Origin: an uncultured Bacteroidota bacterium
Lineage (GTDB): Bacteria; Bacteroidota; Bacteroidia; Chitinophagales; Chitinophagaceae
DNA length: 32,325 nucleotides
Assembly (NCBI GenBank): GCA_903874055.1
Contig: CAIQQR010000028.1
Location: 1-32,325 of the forward strand
Direction of reading: 5' to 3'
Part shown: piece after piece, positions 7,804 through 16,353 of the stretch
Numbering within the stretch: the first letter of the stretch is position 1
How the letters are laid out: the number at the start of each line of letters is the position of its first letter
Position numbers and translations under genes: made by a program
Notes under the pieces: model-generated
Databases searched by the model: none
What the model saw: only the letters and a program-made list of their open reading frames with translations
What the model was told of the DNA's origin: nothing

Positions 7804-9066
7804 TTAACTGAATAACTTTTGAAGAAAATATATTGAAAAAAGCCCCATAATTGCCAATAACCATTTTGGTTGCTTTAGATATAGCCATAAATACAGAAAT
7901 AACAGGATTAAATAATACATCAAAATTTGGATACCACTCATGGTTATTTGAATACTTGAAGCTTTTGTCTGTAAAAACCAGCTGTTCACAAAATGGTTAA
8001 AGAATACTATATATTTTTCAACCATTCGGCCCAAAATAAAAGTAAATGGTATTTGTATTGGTAAAATTATTAGTATACCTAAGCCATATAAAATATAATT
8101 ACTAAGCGGCACCATGATAAAATTACTTACCAGAACCCACCCCGCTATTTGATGAAAGTGTAAAGTTAAAATGGGAAAAGTAGTGAGTTGTGCCGATAAA
8201 CTCATGCAACAATTGCTCCACAAAAATTGAATGATTGGGTTTTTTAATTCAATTGATTTAAACAATAAATTATAAAACAAATGGATGCCTATAACAGCCG
8301 AATAGGAAAGCTGCAAGCCTATATGATTCAGATGTTGGATATCAAATAATAAAATGACAAGCACACCTCCCGCAATGGTATTTAACATAAAACTATTAGC
8401 TCCCAAAAATTTTCCAATGGCATGGATGCTAAAAAATAAGGAAGCTCTTACTATCGAAGGACTAGCAAATGCCATTAAAGTATAGATCCACACACAAGTA
8501 AGTAAAAGAATGAGTTCGCATAATAAGAAAAATGATTTTCTGGGCAACAGTATTGTTAATCTTTTTAAATTTTTAAATAAAATTTCTAAGTGCATGCCGC
8601 TAATAGCAATAATGTGTACAATTCCTAATTGTGTATAGGCATTCATTAATTGGGGATCCATGTCCATCTTCACGCCCAATACTATGGCTTGTGCAAATCC
8701 GTTGGCTTCTTTATTAGTAATGGTAGTATTCAATTTTGTTATCACCCAATTTCTACAATCCAAAATCATTTCTGTTGGATAGGGAATGAATAACAAAGCA
8801 TGTTTTTGAGAAGCTATTTGTATGGCAATGCCCCAGCTTATTAATGTAAAGTAAAGGGAGGCTCCAACTATTGAATTTTGAATTTTTAAAATAGATAGTA
8901 GCCATATAAAACCTGTACTAAAGAGTAAAATAGAAATAGCAATTGTACTAGTTTGTTCAGTTGCGCAATGTATGTATTGCTTAGACAAGAGGACTCCAAT
9001 TAATAAGAGGGTGGCAATAAATACTAATGGATGAGCTGCTCTCCATTGACTATAATTTGATTGCAT
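7804..9066 (-). CDS. comEC: Short ComEC/Rec2-family membrane protein
   Basis: ComEC forms the inner-membrane channel for incoming single-stranded DNA in natural transformation. This 420-aa copy has about three N-terminal hydrophobic segments (1-95), a region with AIVLGVKMDM, then the family hallmark HIIAISGMHL at 151-160 and a C-terminal run of about six to seven membrane helices, which is the Competence domain. Full-length ComEC proteins commonly exceed 650 aa with an OB-fold in the N-terminal region, and many have a C-terminal metallo-beta-lactamase-like domain. Both are missing here: residues 85-120 leave no room for the OB-fold, and the stop is followed within 60 bases by purH. No frameshift remnant is visible. 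Activity in DNA uptake is therefore uncertain. Confidence 0.85.
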   Translation of the reverse strand: MQSNYSQWRAAHPLVFIATLLLIGVLLSKQYIHCATEQTSTIAISILLFSTGFIWLLSILKIQNSIVGASLYFTLISWGIAIQIASQKHALLFIPYPTEMILDCRNWVITKLNTTITNKEANGFAQAIVLGVKMDMDPQLMNAYTQLGIVHIIAISGMHLEILFKNLKRLTILLPRKSFFLLCELILLLTCVWIYTLMAFASPSIVRASLFFSIHAIGKFLGANSFMLNTIAGGVLVILLFDIQHLNHIGLQLSYSAVIGIHLFYNLLFKSIELKNPIIQFLWSNCCMSLSAQLTTFPILTLHFHQIAGWVLVSNFIMVPLSNYILYGLGILIILPIQIPFTFILGRMVEKYIVFFNHFVNSWFLQTKASSIQITMSGIQILMYYLILLFLYLWLYLKQPKWLLAIMGLFSIYFLQKLFS

Positions 9067-9108
9067 TGTCTAAATTACTGCAATCATAGATGCCGAAATC
9101 TTCGGAAT

Positions 9109-9813
9109 TTACTTAGCGCCAATAAGGAATACTGCTAATTTTTTGTGTAATTCAGGCTTATTGCTTTTCCAATAAGCAATGGTTGCGGTTTTGATAAATT
9201 CATTGGGAGCAGTAATGTCAACACCAATACATAATCTAGTTTGAGGATGACAGTATTGAATAATGGCTTCTAGTAATTGATTATTTCTGTAAGGAGTTTC
9301 GATAAACAATTGAGTACATCCTCTTACATTGGCATCGGCTTCGAGTGCTTGAATTTTTTTCTTTCTTTCATTGGTATCGATAGGCAAGTAACCGTGAAAT
9401 TGAAAATTTTGTCCATTCATGCCACTTGCCATTAAAGCAAGTAATAAAGAAGATGGAGCAGTATAGGGCTTTACAATGGCTCCAAGCGCTTGTGCTGCGG
9501 CAACTAATATTTGTCCTGGGTCTGCAATGCCTGCACAACCGGCTTCGGAAACAATTCCAATATTTTTTCCTTGTAGAAGCAATTGTGTAAAGGACTGAAT
9601 TTGCTCCGCTTCTACTTTATGTATTGCATGCCATATATAATTGTCAATCACCATTTCCTTCCAAACCTTTTTAAAAAATCGGCGCGTGGTTTTTTCGTTT
9701 TCAACAAAAAATGCATCACATTGTGCTATCCATTGCTGTGTATCTGCTGGAATGGCTTCCCATCCTTCTTCATGCAATAACATGGGCAATAAATATACTT
9801 TTCCAATACTCAT
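9109..9813 (-). CDS. RsmI-like tetrapyrrole-methylase-fold SAM methyltransferase
   Basis: This 234-aa protein of the TP-methylase (SAM-dependent methyltransferase) fold belongs to COG0313 with RsmI, which methylates C1402 of 16S rRNA. It begins GKVYLLPMLLHEEG instead of the VPTPIGNL start of true RsmI, has SEAGCAGIADPG in the SAM-binding region near 90-101, and GQNFQFHGYLP near 134-144, which parallels the RsmI F-x-GFLP motif. It is shorter than RsmI (about 280 aa). It looks like the short paralogue common in Bacteroidota, whose substrate is unknown to me. Its ATG overlaps the stop of the upstream EI24 gene in a TAATG junction, so the two are translationally coupled. Confidence 0.78.
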   Translation of the reverse strand: MSIGKVYLLPMLLHEEGWEAIPADTQQWIAQCDAFFVENEKTTRRFFKKVWKEMVIDNYIWHAIHKVEAEQIQSFTQLLLQGKNIGIVSEAGCAGIADPGQILVAAAQALGAIVKPYTAPSSLLLALMASGMNGQNFQFHGYLPIDTNERKKKIQALEADANVRGCTQLFIETPYRNNQLLEAIIQYCHPQTRLCIGVDITAPNEFIKTATIAYWKSNKPELHKKLAVFLIGAK

Positions 9814-10574
9814 TAGTTATTGTCTTTTATTTCTTGTGTATTTAAATGCGCAGCGATGAGTGCATAAAATGGTGCTGCCATCCATCCGATAATTGGAATC
9901 AAATGCATTATATAAAAAACAATTCCATTGGCTATGGGCAAGCCTTTATGCGTACTCACATAATTTGCAGCAGTAATGCTGGATTTATTTTCAGTAGCTA
10001 GTCCGTAGTCAAGCATGGCATATCCAAAATAATAAGACTCCATTAATATCGTAAAAATAGGAGTAAACCAACCAATAATAGGAATGGTACAAACTAATAT
10101 AATTGGGATTAAATAAACCACCTGCCATAACATATTGGTAAGGCTAAGTTTTATGGCACGAATTACCAATCCAATATATTCTATCCATTTAAATTCAAAT
10201 GGCTCATTTTTTTGAATAGCAGCAATACGTAAATGTTGGTAGGAAAATACAGGTGAAAATAATATGAGAAATATAAATTTAAATAAGGCAAAATAAAATA
10301 ATAGTAAAGTAAACCATAGCCAGAAACTACCCATGGTAATAAAAAATCCTAATAAGTCATTTCCTAATGTATCTACCCATGATTTTAAACCAGTTTTTAA
10401 AATGATCCATTCAATAAATAAACTGGAAGTTTGGCTAAAGTAGGTAATGCCAATCACAAAAAGGAAAGCATAAATAATCCCAGGAATTATCATCCACTTC
10501 CACATGCGATGTTGCATGATGAACTTGTGTGCTAAAAAAAAGGCACGAATGGAAATGATTAATTCTTTGAGCAA
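9813..10574 (-). CDS. EI24 domain (CysZ-like) membrane protein
   Basis: This 253-aa integral membrane protein has several long hydrophobic segments (about 28-48, 72-108, 140-180, 215-240) and matches the EI24/CysZ family pattern, with a conserved PIIGWFTPIF block and a later PIIGWMAAPFYAL block. CysZ in E. coli is a sulfate transporter; the role of this distant member is unknown. The start is a TTG at 10574: no in-frame ATG occurs until about residue 20, inside conserved sequence, and a -7-like TACCTTTA lies 16 bases upstream. The stop overlaps the next gene start by one base. Confidence 0.8.
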   Translation of the reverse strand: MLKELIISIRAFFLAHKFIMQHRMWKWMIIPGIIYAFLFVIGITYFSQTSSLFIEWIILKTGLKSWVDTLGNDLLGFFITMGSFWLWFTLLLFYFALFKFIFLILFSPVFSYQHLRIAAIQKNEPFEFKWIEYIGLVIRAIKLSLTNMLWQVVYLIPIILVCTIPIIGWFTPIFTILMESYYFGYAMLDYGLATENKSSITAANYVSTHKGLPIANGIVFYIMHLIPIIGWMAAPFYALIAAHLNTQEIKDNN

Positions 10575-10590
10575 TATGTAAGTTTTGCTG

Positions 10591-10598
10591 TAAAGGTA
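10591..10598 (-). promoter_or_regulatory. Weak -7 element before the EI24 gene
   Basis: Minus-strand TACCTTTA matches TAnnTTTG at 7 of 8 positions and sits 16 bases before the TTG start at 10574, inside the 36-base gap after upp. It supports the TTG start and a separate transcript for EI24 and the RsmI-like gene. Confidence 0.35.
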
Positions 10599-10610
10599 CG
10601 AAGTCCTTTA

Positions 10611-11264
10611 TTAGGATTGCATTTTGGTTCCATAAGCTAAGTCGCCAGCGTCTCCAAGGCCCGGAATGATATAACTATGGTCATTTAAGGTTTCATCAAT
10701 ATCGCCACACCAAATTGGAATATCCTTGCCTAAAGCCGCTTCCACCGTTTCAATCCCTTTTTTACTAGCAATCGCAACTACAATATGCAATGATTTAGGA
10801 GTTTGATTTTTTGTGATGGCTTTAATAGTTTCTACTAAGGATGCACCTGTCGCTAACATAGGATCTGATACAATTACAATTCTATTGTTTAAATCGGGGC
10901 AACTCATGTATTCGATCCTAATTTCAAAGCTTCCATCCTCATGGTGTTTTCTGTAAGCAGAAATAAAAGCATTGTCTGCTTTGTCAAAATAATTAAGCAT
11001 TCCTTGATGTAATGGAAGCCCTGCTCTTAAAATGGTAGCTAATACAGGTTGCTCAGTCAATACCTTTGATTGATGAATTCCTAATGGGGTGGTAGTTGGA
11101 ACTATTGTACTTGGCAATTGCTTGCTCAATTCATAAGCAGCTACTTCACCAATGCGTTCTAAATTTCTTCTGAAACGCATTCTATCATTTTGCACATTTA
11201 CATCTCTCAATTCTGCCACCCAATTGCTTAATAAACTATGCTGTTCACTTAAATGATAAACCAT
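10611..11264 (-). CDS. upp: Uracil phosphoribosyltransferase Upp
   Basis: This 217-aa cytosolic salvage enzyme converts uracil and PRPP to UMP. The PRPP-binding loop is VSDPMLATGASLVETI (about 132-147). The uracil-binding C-terminal region has IPGLGDAGDLAYGT, and the N-terminal half has RFRRNLERIGE and TTPLG, as in other Upp proteins. The length is normal for the family (about 208-218). It lies 42 bases downstream of adenine deaminase on the same strand, which makes a small nucleobase-salvage pair. Confidence 0.95.
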   Translation of the reverse strand: MVYHLSEQHSLLSNWVAELRDVNVQNDRMRFRRNLERIGEVAAYELSKQLPSTIVPTTTPLGIHQSKVLTEQPVLATILRAGLPLHQGMLNYFDKADNAFISAYRKHHEDGSFEIRIEYMSCPDLNNRIVIVSDPMLATGASLVETIKAITKNQTPKSLHIVVAIASKKGIETVEAALGKDIPIWCGDIDETLNDHSYIIPGLGDAGDLAYGTKMQS

Positions 11265-11306
11265 TGCTTTTAATTTTTTCCGAAATTAAGTTTCTTCGAG
11301 TCAATT

Positions 11307-12944
11307 TTAAAATAATTTAAATTCTTCTCCATCAAATAACCCTTTGTCACTCAATTTTAAATGTGGAATTACCAATAATGCCATAAAACTAAGTGTCATA
11401 AAAGGGGCGGCTAAGCTACTGCCTAATGATTTTGCCATTAAGTCAATCTTAGTGTAAGCATCAGCTACAATATAAGGATCTTGAACGCTCATTAAGCCTG
11501 CAACAGGTAAGCCTAACACTTCCTGCTCCTTCTTACTTACACAGCTAATGCCCCCTTTTTGAGCAATTACTAAATTGATAGCTTTAACAATACTTTCATC
11601 ATCCACACCTACTGCGATAATATTGTGGCTATCGTGTGCCACTGTGGATGCAATAGCACCTTGTTTAAAACCAAAATTTTTAATGAATGCCATTTTGGGA
11701 GCGGCTTTAAAATAGCGATTGTAAACCACCATTTTTAATACATCTTCATTAATGTTGGAGCAGATTTTATTTTCAATCAATGTAGGCTTTAACCACAAAC
11801 AATGAGTAATCAATTGACCATCGATTGCCTCGATAACAGGAATGTTGCCAGCTTCATTGAAAGGATATTCATTCACATTTACCTGAATGTCTGCTTCGGC
11901 AATATCGCTTGCGTTAAATTGATTTATAATTTTTTCTTCCACCACAGGTATATGAGTTTTCCCTTCATCTGCTACCAATATACCATTGATATAGGTTTGT
12001 TTTACTTTGAATGATTTTAAATCTTCAACTACAATAAAATTGGCAGGGTCTCCAACACGCGCTTCTCCTGTAGGTAATTTATAATGCAATACTGGGTTAA
12101 TACATGCTGCTCTTAGCACATTAAAAACGTCAATACCTTTAGCTACCGCTCTTGCACAAAGTGTATTTATATGACCTTCTAATAAACTATCAGGATGTTT
12201 GTCATCGCTACATAACATCATCATATGAGGATGATCATCTAATAGCTCGTACAATGCTTCAAAATTCTTAGCTGCACTTCCTTCTCTAATTAAAATACGC
12301 ATCCCATAACTTATTTTGTCCACCGCTTCCTCCATTGTAAAGCACTCATGATCGGTACTAATGCCTGCCTGAATATATTGCTTAGCCTGTTCACCCATTA
12401 AGCCAGGCGCATGACCGTCAACCGGTTTCCCTAATTTATGTGCAGCAGCAATTTTTTTCATTACTTCAGCATCCTTAAACAGCACGCCAGGAAAGTTCAT
12501 CATTTCGCTTAAGTAATAAATATCCTCATTGGCTAAAAGTGTTGCAACAGCCTCACTATTGATTTCGGCACCCGCTGTTTCATAAGTAGTAGCAGGTACA
12601 CAACTTGGTGCACCAAAGAAAAAATGAAAAGGCACTTTTTTCCCATTGCCGATCATGTAATGAACTCCTTCCACTCCGCATACATTTGCAATTTCATGCG
12701 GATCGCTAATGGTACCAATAGTACCATGCAATACAGCAAGTCTGGCAAAAGCGCTAGGGATAAGCATACTACTTTCAATATGTACATGACTATCAATAAA
12801 ACCAGGCAGGATAAAATGGTTTGGGGCATTATCGCATGGAGTAATATTTTCAATTATGCCATTATGAATAGTGAGCGTTGCTGGGAAAATATGTTTAGAT
12901 AAAATGTCCACATATTGCCCAGAAACTGAATAAGTAGTTTCCAT
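11307..12944 (-). CDS. ade: Adenine deaminase
   Basis: This 545-aa amidohydrolase-superfamily metalloenzyme deaminates adenine to hypoxanthine. The metal-binding HxH is in GFIDSHVHIESSM (about residues 48-60), followed by SDPHEIANVCG, DGHAPGLMG, STDHECFT and LCSDDKHP, all characteristic of Ade. The C-terminal domain has AVGVDDESI and the GGISCV segment. The length is close to family members (about 550-590). The ATG at 12944 is 12 bases after the stop of the DUF5916 gene, so transcriptional linkage is likely. Together with upp and purH it ties this block to purine and pyrimidine supply. Confidence 0.95.
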   Translation of the reverse strand: METTYSVSGQYVDILSKHIFPATLTIHNGIIENITPCDNAPNHFILPGFIDSHVHIESSMLIPSAFARLAVLHGTIGTISDPHEIANVCGVEGVHYMIGNGKKVPFHFFFGAPSCVPATTYETAGAEINSEAVATLLANEDIYYLSEMMNFPGVLFKDAEVMKKIAAAHKLGKPVDGHAPGLMGEQAKQYIQAGISTDHECFTMEEAVDKISYGMRILIREGSAAKNFEALYELLDDHPHMMMLCSDDKHPDSLLEGHINTLCARAVAKGIDVFNVLRAACINPVLHYKLPTGEARVGDPANFIVVEDLKSFKVKQTYINGILVADEGKTHIPVVEEKIINQFNASDIAEADIQVNVNEYPFNEAGNIPVIEAIDGQLITHCLWLKPTLIENKICSNINEDVLKMVVYNRYFKAAPKMAFIKNFGFKQGAIASTVAHDSHNIIAVGVDDESIVKAINLVIAQKGGISCVSKKEQEVLGLPVAGLMSVQDPYIVADAYTKIDLMAKSLGSSLAAPFMTLSFMALLVIPHLKLSDKGLFDGEEFKLF

Positions 12945-12956
12945 AAATTAATTGAA

Positions 12957-15188
12957 TTATAAATTAAACCAGTAGCTAAATTTAAAGATAATTGCTCTGT
13001 TCTTATTCTTAAATATTGGATCTGTGTAATAATTGTCCGTGTATACTAAGAAAAAGTCACTCATTGGTTTAAATCTATATTGCAAACGACTATTGATATT
13101 AATATTATTTTGCTGTGTATTGTACTGCATAAAAGTGGTCCAAAACAAACTAGTAGAAAAATTCCAATCAATTTTTGGAGAAAGAAGCACTAAATTATTT
13201 GTACCATAAGGCTTTGGTAATTCAATTCTATTAAGCTCTGCTCTTAAAGAAAGTTTTAAATGCGGTTGTGATTTCCAGCTTACACCTACCGAAGCTCCTT
13301 GAATAGTACCATTGTAAAATTGCCCAACAGTTAACATACTTTCCACTCCAAAAAGTTTTCGAACATCAGAAATATACATCATCTGAAGTTGATTAAACTG
13401 ATAGTACCCTGATGGCAATGGAGTGCCACTTGTAAATGAAATTGGGTATAATAAATTTAAGCTAGTGTTGGATAATGAAGTAGTTAAAAAAGATGCGTTT
13501 TTAAAATCGGTTTGAATACTAAATTTAGCGTCTGACTCATTCAAGCTATTATCAGGATGGAATGTGGCGAAATCTTCTACCTTAAATTGAAGCTTTCCTA
13601 ATGGACCTGTTGCTGGTAAAATTTTATAAGCTATCTGATTAAAGGTATGTCCAAATCCTAAACGAATGCTAGTGTCTCTTACTGCATCATAATTGTTAAT
13701 CATTTGCACATAACCCATGTCGGTATAATAGTTCTTTCCAACGTTACCCACCAAAGTTATAAAACTCCAATGTTTGCTTTCTTTCATTAAACCTGCTTGC
13801 ACATATTTATCCTGGTCCACCACTGTTTCTTTAAATGCTTGATGATAATCGGCCCATGCGCTAAATGTGCCTTCGGTGTTTGAATATTCAAAAGTGACAC
13901 CTGCGTTTCTACCATATTTATCCAATGGATTTTTTTTAGCTTCTTCTTCAGAAATATAATTTTCTCTATTTAAAAAATAGGCTTTTATCATTGATCTTTT
14001 AAGTATACTTCTTTGCACTGTAAATGCAGAAAAGTTTTCAGGAGAATAGCTTCCTTGTTTTCCTGTTTGCATATCCATCACTCCAATTCTTGTTGCAGGA
14101 TCAATATTGCCAGAAAGTCTAGCTCCAAATAATATTGGAATTCTATTGCCGTCCTTGTCTAAACCAATTGTCCTTGAATAAAAGGGGTTGATGCCAGGGA
14201 TACCAAAATTGGAAAATAAATCAGCATTCTCTAAAAAGAAATTTCTTTTTTCAGGCAAGAAAATATCAAAACGAGTAAGGTTGGTTACTTGTTGGTCCAC
14301 TTCCACTTGAGAAAAATCTGGGTTTACTGTTAAATCCAAATTTAAGGAAGCATTTAATGCAAGTTTGGCATCAAATCCAGTGCTGGCAGTAGTGTTTAGT
14401 GATTGTCCATTTTCTTTGTCCTCACTAGTATTACCGTTAATGTAGGGTAAAAAGATGATATTTTTGGAAGTGACAGGGGATCCCTCATTTGGCCAATTTA
14501 ATAATCCAGTGTGGCCTAAATCATAGGAGTGAAAATTGGTTGGTATTTTTGCCCAAGTGCTGTACTCGTTATTTTTTGCATCCACTCTTAAAAAATTAAC
14601 TCCCCAATTTATTTGTTTAGGATCATATCGAATTGATTTTAAAGGAATCATAATTTCTGCAATCCAAAAACTTCCATAATCCTTGGTTGCAGAAAACCAT
14701 TTGCTATTCCAGCTCATGGATAGCTTATCTGCAAAACCATTATTTAATTGATCTTCGGATTGTACATTTAGTGCGTTCACCACAAAAAAGAAACCATTCG
14801 TTTTTTTATTCAATGGGTCTAAAATCACACCCACACAATCATTACCATCATGCCCACCATCTCTTTTTAAACCACTAATAATGTGTGTACCGCTATCATA
14901 TACCTTAAAGGCAAAATATAAATTATCCTTATCATAAGTCATTCTAGCCTCTGTCTTTCGAATAGGAGATCCAATATCATTTGGATATTTTTTTATAAAA
15001 TTTTGGGCTACTTCTGCATTGGTCCAAACTGCCTCATCTAATACACCATCAATTTTAATTGCAGATGAATACGGCTTTATATTGTATTGATATTGTTTTT
15101 GATAGTCCGATATCTCTTGAGCATTAGCTGTTTTGATCAATAAGAAAGAGGAAACCAAGACTAAAAATAGTAAACGCGTATTCTTCAT
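12957..15188 (-). CDS. DUF5916 outer-membrane protein with CBM9-like domain
   Basis: The protein has 743 aa when started at the ATG at 15188; the frame can be extended three codons to 15197. A signal peptide (about 1-23, ending NAQ) is followed by a carbohydrate-binding-9-like beta domain (about 35-220), marked by AIKIDGVLDEAVWTNA and YDKDNLYFAFKVYD. The remaining 500 residues are rich in alternating beta strands with aromatic residues, including FLPEKRNFFLENADLF, typical of the DUF5916 barrel. It ends FKFSYWFNL, as expected for an outer-membrane beta-barrel. Its function is not established; members are often called hydrolases or membrane-associated receptors without proof. It lies between trmD and ade. 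Confidence 0.85.
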   Translation of the reverse strand: MKNTRLLFLVLVSSFLLIKTANAQEISDYQKQYQYNIKPYSSAIKIDGVLDEAVWTNAEVAQNFIKKYPNDIGSPIRKTEARMTYDKDNLYFAFKVYDSGTHIISGLKRDGGHDGNDCVGVILDPLNKKTNGFFFVVNALNVQSEDQLNNGFADKLSMSWNSKWFSATKDYGSFWIAEIMIPLKSIRYDPKQINWGVNFLRVDAKNNEYSTWAKIPTNFHSYDLGHTGLLNWPNEGSPVTSKNIIFLPYINGNTSEDKENGQSLNTTASTGFDAKLALNASLNLDLTVNPDFSQVEVDQQVTNLTRFDIFLPEKRNFFLENADLFSNFGIPGINPFYSRTIGLDKDGNRIPILFGARLSGNIDPATRIGVMDMQTGKQGSYSPENFSAFTVQRSILKRSMIKAYFLNRENYISEEEAKKNPLDKYGRNAGVTFEYSNTEGTFSAWADYHQAFKETVVDQDKYVQAGLMKESKHWSFITLVGNVGKNYYTDMGYVQMINNYDAVRDTSIRLGFGHTFNQIAYKILPATGPLGKLQFKVEDFATFHPDNSLNESDAKFSIQTDFKNASFLTTSLSNTSLNLLYPISFTSGTPLPSGYYQFNQLQMMYISDVRKLFGVESMLTVGQFYNGTIQGASVGVSWKSQPHLKLSLRAELNRIELPKPYGTNNLVLLSPKIDWNFSTSLFWTTFMQYNTQQNNININSRLQYRFKPMSDFFLVYTDNYYTDPIFKNKNRAIIFKFSYWFNL

Positions 15189-15264
15189 AAGCTGCAAATA
15201 TCCTATTTGAAACGATTAGACTTGTTTTTTGTAACAATAAACACTGAAAAAATGTATAAACGGC

Positions 15265-15945
15265 TTAATCCTTACTTAAAATATCGGGTCTGCGCGCTTT
15301 AGTACGTGCAACAGCCTGCTCCTGACGCCAAATTCCCACTTTTTTCGGGTCTCCGGTAAGTAATACTGGTGGTACTTCGAGCCCTCTAAAGTTGGCTGGT
15401 CTAGAGTAAACGGGTGGGGCTAATAAATTGTCTTGAAATGAATCAGTAAGTGCCGATGTTTCGTCATTTAAAACACCTGGAATTAATCTGCCAACAGCGT
15501 CAACAATAATGGCTGCCGCTAATTCGCCACCACTTAAGACATAGTCTCCAATAGAAATTTCTTTAGTTACATAAAGGTCTCGTATGCGTTGGTCAATTCC
15601 TTTATAATGTCCACAAATAATAAGTATTCTATTTTTGATGGATAGTGTATTTGCCTCTTTTTGGTCAAATGTTTTACCGTCTGGAGTTACAAATATAATT
15701 TCATCAAATTTACCTTCCTGTTGTAATTCATCTATCGCATTGGAAAGTGGCTCGCACATAATTACCATTCCTGCTCCACCCCCATATTGATAGTCGTCTA
15801 CCTGTCCATGTTTATTAATTGCCCATTTTCTTAACTGGTGCAACTTAATATTTAAATGTCCTCTTTCCTGAGCACGCTTCATAATGCTATGCTCAAAAGG
15901 GCTTGTTAATAGTTCCGGTAAAACGGTTAATATCTCAATGGTCAT
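15265..15945 (-). CDS. trmD: tRNA (guanine-N1-)-methyltransferase TrmD
   Basis: This 226-aa SPOUT enzyme forms m1G37 in tRNAs, next to the anticodon, and prevents +1 frameshifting. It has the TrmD signatures YGGGAGMVIMCEPL (about 54-67), ICGHYKGIDQRI and the knot segment ISIGDYVLSGGELAA (about 131-145). In many bacteria trmD follows rpsP-rimM. Here it lies about 7.6 kb away on the other strand, after an S4-domain gene. A perfect -7 element sits four bases before the ATG and overlaps the stop codon of the upstream gene, so trmD may have its own leaderless transcript as well as read-through. Confidence 0.96.
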   Translation of the reverse strand: MTIEILTVLPELLTSPFEHSIMKRAQERGHLNIKLHQLRKWAINKHGQVDDYQYGGGAGMVIMCEPLSNAIDELQQEGKFDEIIFVTPDGKTFDQKEANTLSIKNRILIICGHYKGIDQRIRDLYVTKEISIGDYVLSGGELAAAIIVDAVGRLIPGVLNDETSALTDSFQDNLLAPPVYSRPANFRGLEVPPVLLTGDPKKVGIWRQEQAVARTKARRPDILSKD

Positions 15946-15949
15946 AATG

Positions 15950-15957
15950 CAAAGTTA
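15950..15957 (-). promoter_or_regulatory. -7 element 4 bases before the trmD ATG
   Basis: Minus-strand TAACTTTG is an exact TAnnTTTG match, followed by CATT and then the ATG at 15945. Its first three bases are the TAA stop codon of the S4 gene. The stretch CTTTGCATTATG is identical at rlmN. Confidence 0.5.
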
Positions 15958-16350
15958 ATCCAAAAACTCCCCCAAATCTCTTCTGTTCTTTTTTGTTGGG
16001 CGCCCTATTTTACTCAAACGTTTTCCAGTTTGGAAGGTTGCTGCTACCTGCCTCACTCTTTCAAGCTCTTCAACAGGGGTAAGGTCTTCGTAATATTTAA
16101 TCGCTTCGGCATATGCCATACGCGATTCTAAAATTTGAGTAACCTTTATAGTCCAGTTTTTATGTTCGGTTCTTGCGTCGTAAATATCTCCCACCACAAC
16201 AGCTCTTGAAGCTTTCACGTTTTCACCTTTTAATTTCACACGCCCTTTGTCAATGGCTTCAGTTGCTTGACTTCTTGTTTTAAAAACACGAATGGACCAG
16301 AGGTATTTATCAAGCCTTACTTTTTCTTTTTTCTCAGTTGCTTCTTTCAT
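15955..16350 (-). CDS. S4-domain RNA-binding protein, Hsp15-like
   Basis: This is a 131-aa basic protein with an N-terminal S4 domain (about 10-75: VRLDKYLWSIRVFKTRSQAT, then DKGRVKLKG). It matches the Hsp15/HslR group, which binds stalled 50S subunits carrying peptidyl-tRNA and recycles them. The C-terminal part is charged (KRLSKIGRPTKKNRRDL), as expected for RNA contact. The start lies three bases after the stop of the M20 peptidase gene in the junction TAATGCATG. Just downstream is trmD. Confidence 0.85.
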   Translation of the reverse strand: MKEATEKKEKVRLDKYLWSIRVFKTRSQATEAIDKGRVKLKGENVKASRAVVVGDIYDARTEHKNWTIKVTQILESRMAYAEAIKYYEDLTPVEELERVRQVAATFQTGKRLSKIGRPTKKNRRDLGEFLD

Positions 16351-16353
16351 GCA

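Noticed and set aside
7804-9108. Frameshifted or interrupted comEC pseudogene
   Set aside because: The reading frame is intact from start to stop and flanking gaps are too short to hold missing domains, so it is recorded as a shortened gene rather than a pseudogene.
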